Positions 4,640 through 6,382 of a DNA stretch of 6,382 nt are shown one piece after another. This stretch comes from an uncultured Candidatus Saccharibacteria bacterium (GTDB lineage Bacteria; Patescibacteriota; Saccharimonadia; Saccharimonadales; Saccharimonadaceae). Both the position numbers and the translations under genes were made by a program. The notes below the pieces were generated by a model. It was not told where the DNA came from and searched no databases. It saw nothing but the letters and a program-made list of their open reading frames with translations. The stretch covers positions 1 to 6,382 of the forward strand of contig CAOQNC010000038.1 of assembly GCA_948511255.1 (NCBI GenBank). The letters run 5' to 3'. The number at the start of each line of letters is the position of its first letter. Within the stretch, counting starts at the first letter, position 1.

Positions 4640-6055
4640 ATGAACCCGGACGGAACAAACTCATCAACAAACACAGGAGCAGTTGGCGGTAGCCCGGCTA
4701 CTGGGGCTGGGAGCGTGGTACCGCCGGCACTTGATTTTACGTCTTCTTCGCCAGCGGAGGCGACGAGTTTGTCGATGGCGGATAGTTTGGCTTCGGCGGC
4801 GGACAATTTGACGTCGGCGGGAATGGCAGCGAAGGAGCCGGATACGGGGTCGATCGAAATGGACCAGATTGGTGCTTCGGATCCGTCGGCGACGATGGAG
4901 CGGCCGGATGAACCGTTAGTGCCGGCGGCGCCGGTGCCGGGTTCGATTGGCAGCGTGACTTCTGGGCCAGCGGTGGCGAACGGCGATGGCGCTGCGGCTG
5001 CTAATTCTGGTTTTGGCGGAGCTGCGACAGGGGCGTCTTCAGGAGTTTCTGGATTTGGCACGTCAGCTGGTGCATCGACAGCGGCTGGAACTCCTAGCTT
5101 TGGGGTTGCTGGGACAACGAGCGGGTTTGGAACTACTGGGTCAACAGGCTCGACTGCTGGGTCGAGGGCTTCGACGGCAGGCTTCGGCGCGATGCCAACG
5201 ACGAATAATATGGGTGCTGCAACTGGTTTCGGTGCTTCGGCTACAAGTAGCGCTTCGAACATGGGTGGTGCTTCGAGCATGAACGGCGTTTCAGGCGCGG
5301 CGACGAGCGAACCGTATAATCCGTTCGCAGCGCGGATGGGGAACTCTGGGGCTGGCTCTGCTGGAGCGAGCGCTTCTGGAACGGGTTCGCAGCCAACTTC
5401 AAGCATGAACGTCCCGACCGGTTCACAACCGGCGACGGAAAAGTTCTCTAAGAAGTCGGTGGTTGCCGACGGGAAGAAGCCGAGTCTTTTGACGGTGATT
5501 TTGGGAATCTTGGCGGCGGTTTCACTGGTGATGGCGATTGTGTTTGCGATTTTGTGGCAACAAGCGGAGGCGAATCGGGATGTGGTCTACGTTCCGTCGA
5601 ACCCGGATAATAACGGGGCTGTGAATCAGACGATTTCGATTATTAGTTGCGCGCGGGATTTTGGGGCGGATGTGGCAGATTTAGCGAATTTGACGAATCA
5701 TTCCGTGTCGGTGACGGCGAATTTTACGGACGATCAATTGTCGGCGGTGGCACTAACGAATCGCTATACTTTTGCCGATAATGAGTCGGCGCAGGCTTCG
5801 CAGGGATATTTCGGCTGGATGATTGATTGGTATAACGGGGTCGCGGAGAGCGCGGGCGTGGAAGCGATTGGCGCTGAGTATGGGATTATTGATGCGACGG
5901 CGACGTTTAATTTGACCGCGAATCGAGACCAGTTGGTCGGTGATTATATCGCTACGTTTGGGTTGCCGACGAATGCGGAAGGCGGGTTGGACGGTTTGCG
6001 CGAAAGCGTCCAGGCGAGCTACGAAGCGAACGGCTACGTTTGTACCGAAGACTAA
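4640..6055 (+). CDS. Single-pass membrane protein with disordered FG-motif N-terminus and Cys-bearing extracellular domain (471 aa)
   Basis: The ATG at 4640 is chosen because GGGAGG (4630-4635) precedes it by four bases; an in-frame ATG at 4592 would add 16 residues but has no ribosome binding site. Residues 1-270 are low-complexity Gly/Ala/Ser/Thr, surely disordered, with six FG motifs (Phe at 125, 139, 154, 163, 182, 197), five within GFG. A basic stretch (KK at 271-272 and 279-280) leads into one transmembrane helix at about 283-306. By the positive-inside rule the long N-terminus is cytoplasmic and residues 307-471 lie outside. The outer domain has only two cysteines, Cys337 and Cys468, near its ends and able to form a closing disulfide, and a WMIDWYNG aromatic patch near residue 393. 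I recognise no family. Absence of an N-terminal signal peptide fits a signal-anchor topology. A scaffold, envelope or host-contact role is conceivable but unproven. It has its own promoter and terminator, so it is not tied to infB by operon. Confidence 0.85.
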   Translation: MNPDGTNSSTNTGAVGGSPATGAGSVVPPALDFTSSSPAEATSLSMADSLASAADNLTSAGMAAKEPDTGSIEMDQIGASDPSATMERPDEPLVPAAPVPGSIGSVTSGPAVANGDGAAAANSGFGGAATGASSGVSGFGTSAGASTAAGTPSFGVAGTTSGFGTTGSTGSTAGSRASTAGFGAMPTTNNMGAATGFGASATSSASNMGGASSMNGVSGAATSEPYNPFAARMGNSGAGSAGASASGTGSQPTSSMNVPTGSQPATEKFSKKSVVADGKKPSLLTVILGILAAVSLVMAIVFAILWQQAEANRDVVYVPSNPDNNGAVNQTISIISCARDFGADVADLANLTNHSVSVTANFTDDQLSAVALTNRYTFADNESAQASQGYFGWMIDWYNGVAESAGVEAIGAEYGIIDATATFNLTANRDQLVGDYIATFGLPTNAEGGLDGLRESVQASYEANGYVCTED

Positions 6056-6071
6056 TTTCCTGGTTTTGGAG

Positions 6072-6111
6072 TTCTCGCAGTTCTCGTAGAGGCGGGCTGC
6101 GAGAATTTTTT
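6072..6111 (+). terminator. Intrinsic terminator after the membrane-protein gene
   Basis: TTCTCGCAG (6072-6080) pairs perfectly with CTGCGAGAA (6097-6105) over nine bases, with a 16-base loop, followed by six T (6106-6111). It starts 16 bases after the stop codon. The loop begins with a second TTCTCG copy (6081-6086) that could compete weakly for the 3' arm. Confidence 0.9.
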
Positions 6112-6193
6112 AGTGTGTTTTGGCTGGAGGTGGAGCTCCTGTGGCGGTGCTTCGAGAGGTTTGGTGCTGGCGGTGGTTTTGCGATGAGGTTCG

Positions 6194-6202
6194 TGTTATA
6201 AT
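6194..6202 (+). promoter_or_regulatory. Extended -10 promoter of the tRNA gene
   Basis: TGTTATAAT (6194-6202) joins the extended -10 TG to a perfect TATAAT. No good -35 box is present (TGGTTT at 6174-6179). Transcription would start near 6209, giving a 36-base 5' leader to be removed by RNase P. Confidence 0.65.
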
Positions 6203-6244
6203 ATATGTATGGTCAGGCTTAAGATGCTTGGCTTGGTTGTTTAT

Positions 6245-6319
6245 GGCGCCATCGTTCAACGGATAGGACATAGACCCTCTAAGTCTACAATGCTGGTTCG
6301 ATTCCAGCTGGCGCTACCA
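6245..6319 (+). tRNA. tRNA-Arg (anticodon UCU), with C33 in place of U33
   Basis: The full cloverleaf can be drawn. The acceptor GGCGCCA (6245-6251) pairs with TGGCGCT (6309-6315), the first pair being G-U. The D stem is GTTC/GGAC with an 8-base loop holding GG. The anticodon stem is TAGAC/GTCTA (6271-6275, 6283-6287), and the 7-base loop CCTCTAA puts TCT at 6278-6280. The variable loop has 4 bases and the T arm is GCTGG/CCAGC with TTCGATT. Discriminator A6316 is followed by an encoded CCA (6317-6319). It reads AGA and AGG, which are uncommon in infB but make up half the arginine codons of the 65-aa gene. Position 33 (6277) is C, whereas almost all bacterial elongator tRNAs have U33 to form the U-turn. 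Stems are otherwise intact, so it does not look like a pseudogene. The following bases to 6382 are A-rich with no gene or clear terminator. Confidence 0.93.
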
Positions 6320-6382
6320 AGACAAAAAGAGTGAATTATTAACGCGCCAAAACCGATACGGCAACAAAGACACTAAAAACAA

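Noticed and set aside
4099..5406. A 435-codon open frame on the minus strand, rich in Pro and Ala
   Set aside because: It is antisense to the end of infB and to the membrane-protein gene, crosses the intergenic promoter, and its Pro/Ala repeats mirror the Gly/Ser/Ala coding of the + strand. G-rich coding DNA leaves few stops in that frame.
6115..6201. Short + strand frame from GTG to TAA between the last protein gene and the tRNA
   Set aside because: It has no ribosome binding site, starts within a few bases of the terminator T tract and ends inside the tRNA promoter.

Overview
The window holds four protein genes and one tRNA gene, all on the + strand and, as far as promoters and terminators show, each in its own transcription unit. 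Order: a large secreted surface-type protein (137-1885), an orphan 65-residue protein (2225-2422), translation initiation factor IF-2 (infB, 2669-4462), a single-pass membrane protein with a disordered Gly/Ser/Ala-rich N-terminus (4640-6055), and tRNA-Arg(UCU) (6245-6319). Only infB and the tRNA can be named with certainty.

The organism is a bacterium using Shine-Dalgarno starts, sigma70-type promoters and intrinsic terminators, with TAA and TGA as stops. The IF-2 is very short (597 aa, a single IF2_N domain and almost no linker before the G domain). That fits a reduced genome such as the Candidate Phyla Radiation/Patescibacteria, possibly Saccharibacteria, as does the poorly recognisable single-span membrane protein beside it. 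This placement is inference; a database search with IF-2 would settle it. The secreted protein resembles Firmicutes-style surface proteins, which may reflect transfer, convergent low complexity, or a host-contact lifestyle.

Region by region: 1-136 carries a probable promoter with two AGGCGCA heptamers 11 bp apart in place of a -35 box, then a leader with two good hairpins. Gene 1 has a signal peptide, an N-terminal domain, a Pro/Gly-rich linker, a second domain region and a repeat-bearing acidic tail. The 339-base gap 1886-2224 holds a long 3' hairpin, a terminator, and a near-consensus promoter for the 65-aa gene. That gene is followed by a possible branched RNA fold and a second clear terminator. 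infB has its own extended -10 promoter and a hairpin leader. A T-rich tract and another promoter precede the membrane protein, which ends in a strong terminator. The tRNA follows from an extended -10 promoter, and 6320-6382 is A-rich with nothing recognisable.

A common theme is that all four mRNAs are predicted to have leaders of about 78-88 nt, each containing a hairpin. Codon use differs sharply: gene 1 prefers GGC for glycine, infB prefers GGG. The most notable points are the C33 in the tRNA-Arg anticodon loop (normally U33), the FG-motif-bearing disordered region of the membrane protein, the possible tandem-heptamer operator, and the isolation of infB from its usual operon. No defence system, mobile element or CRISPR array is visible.
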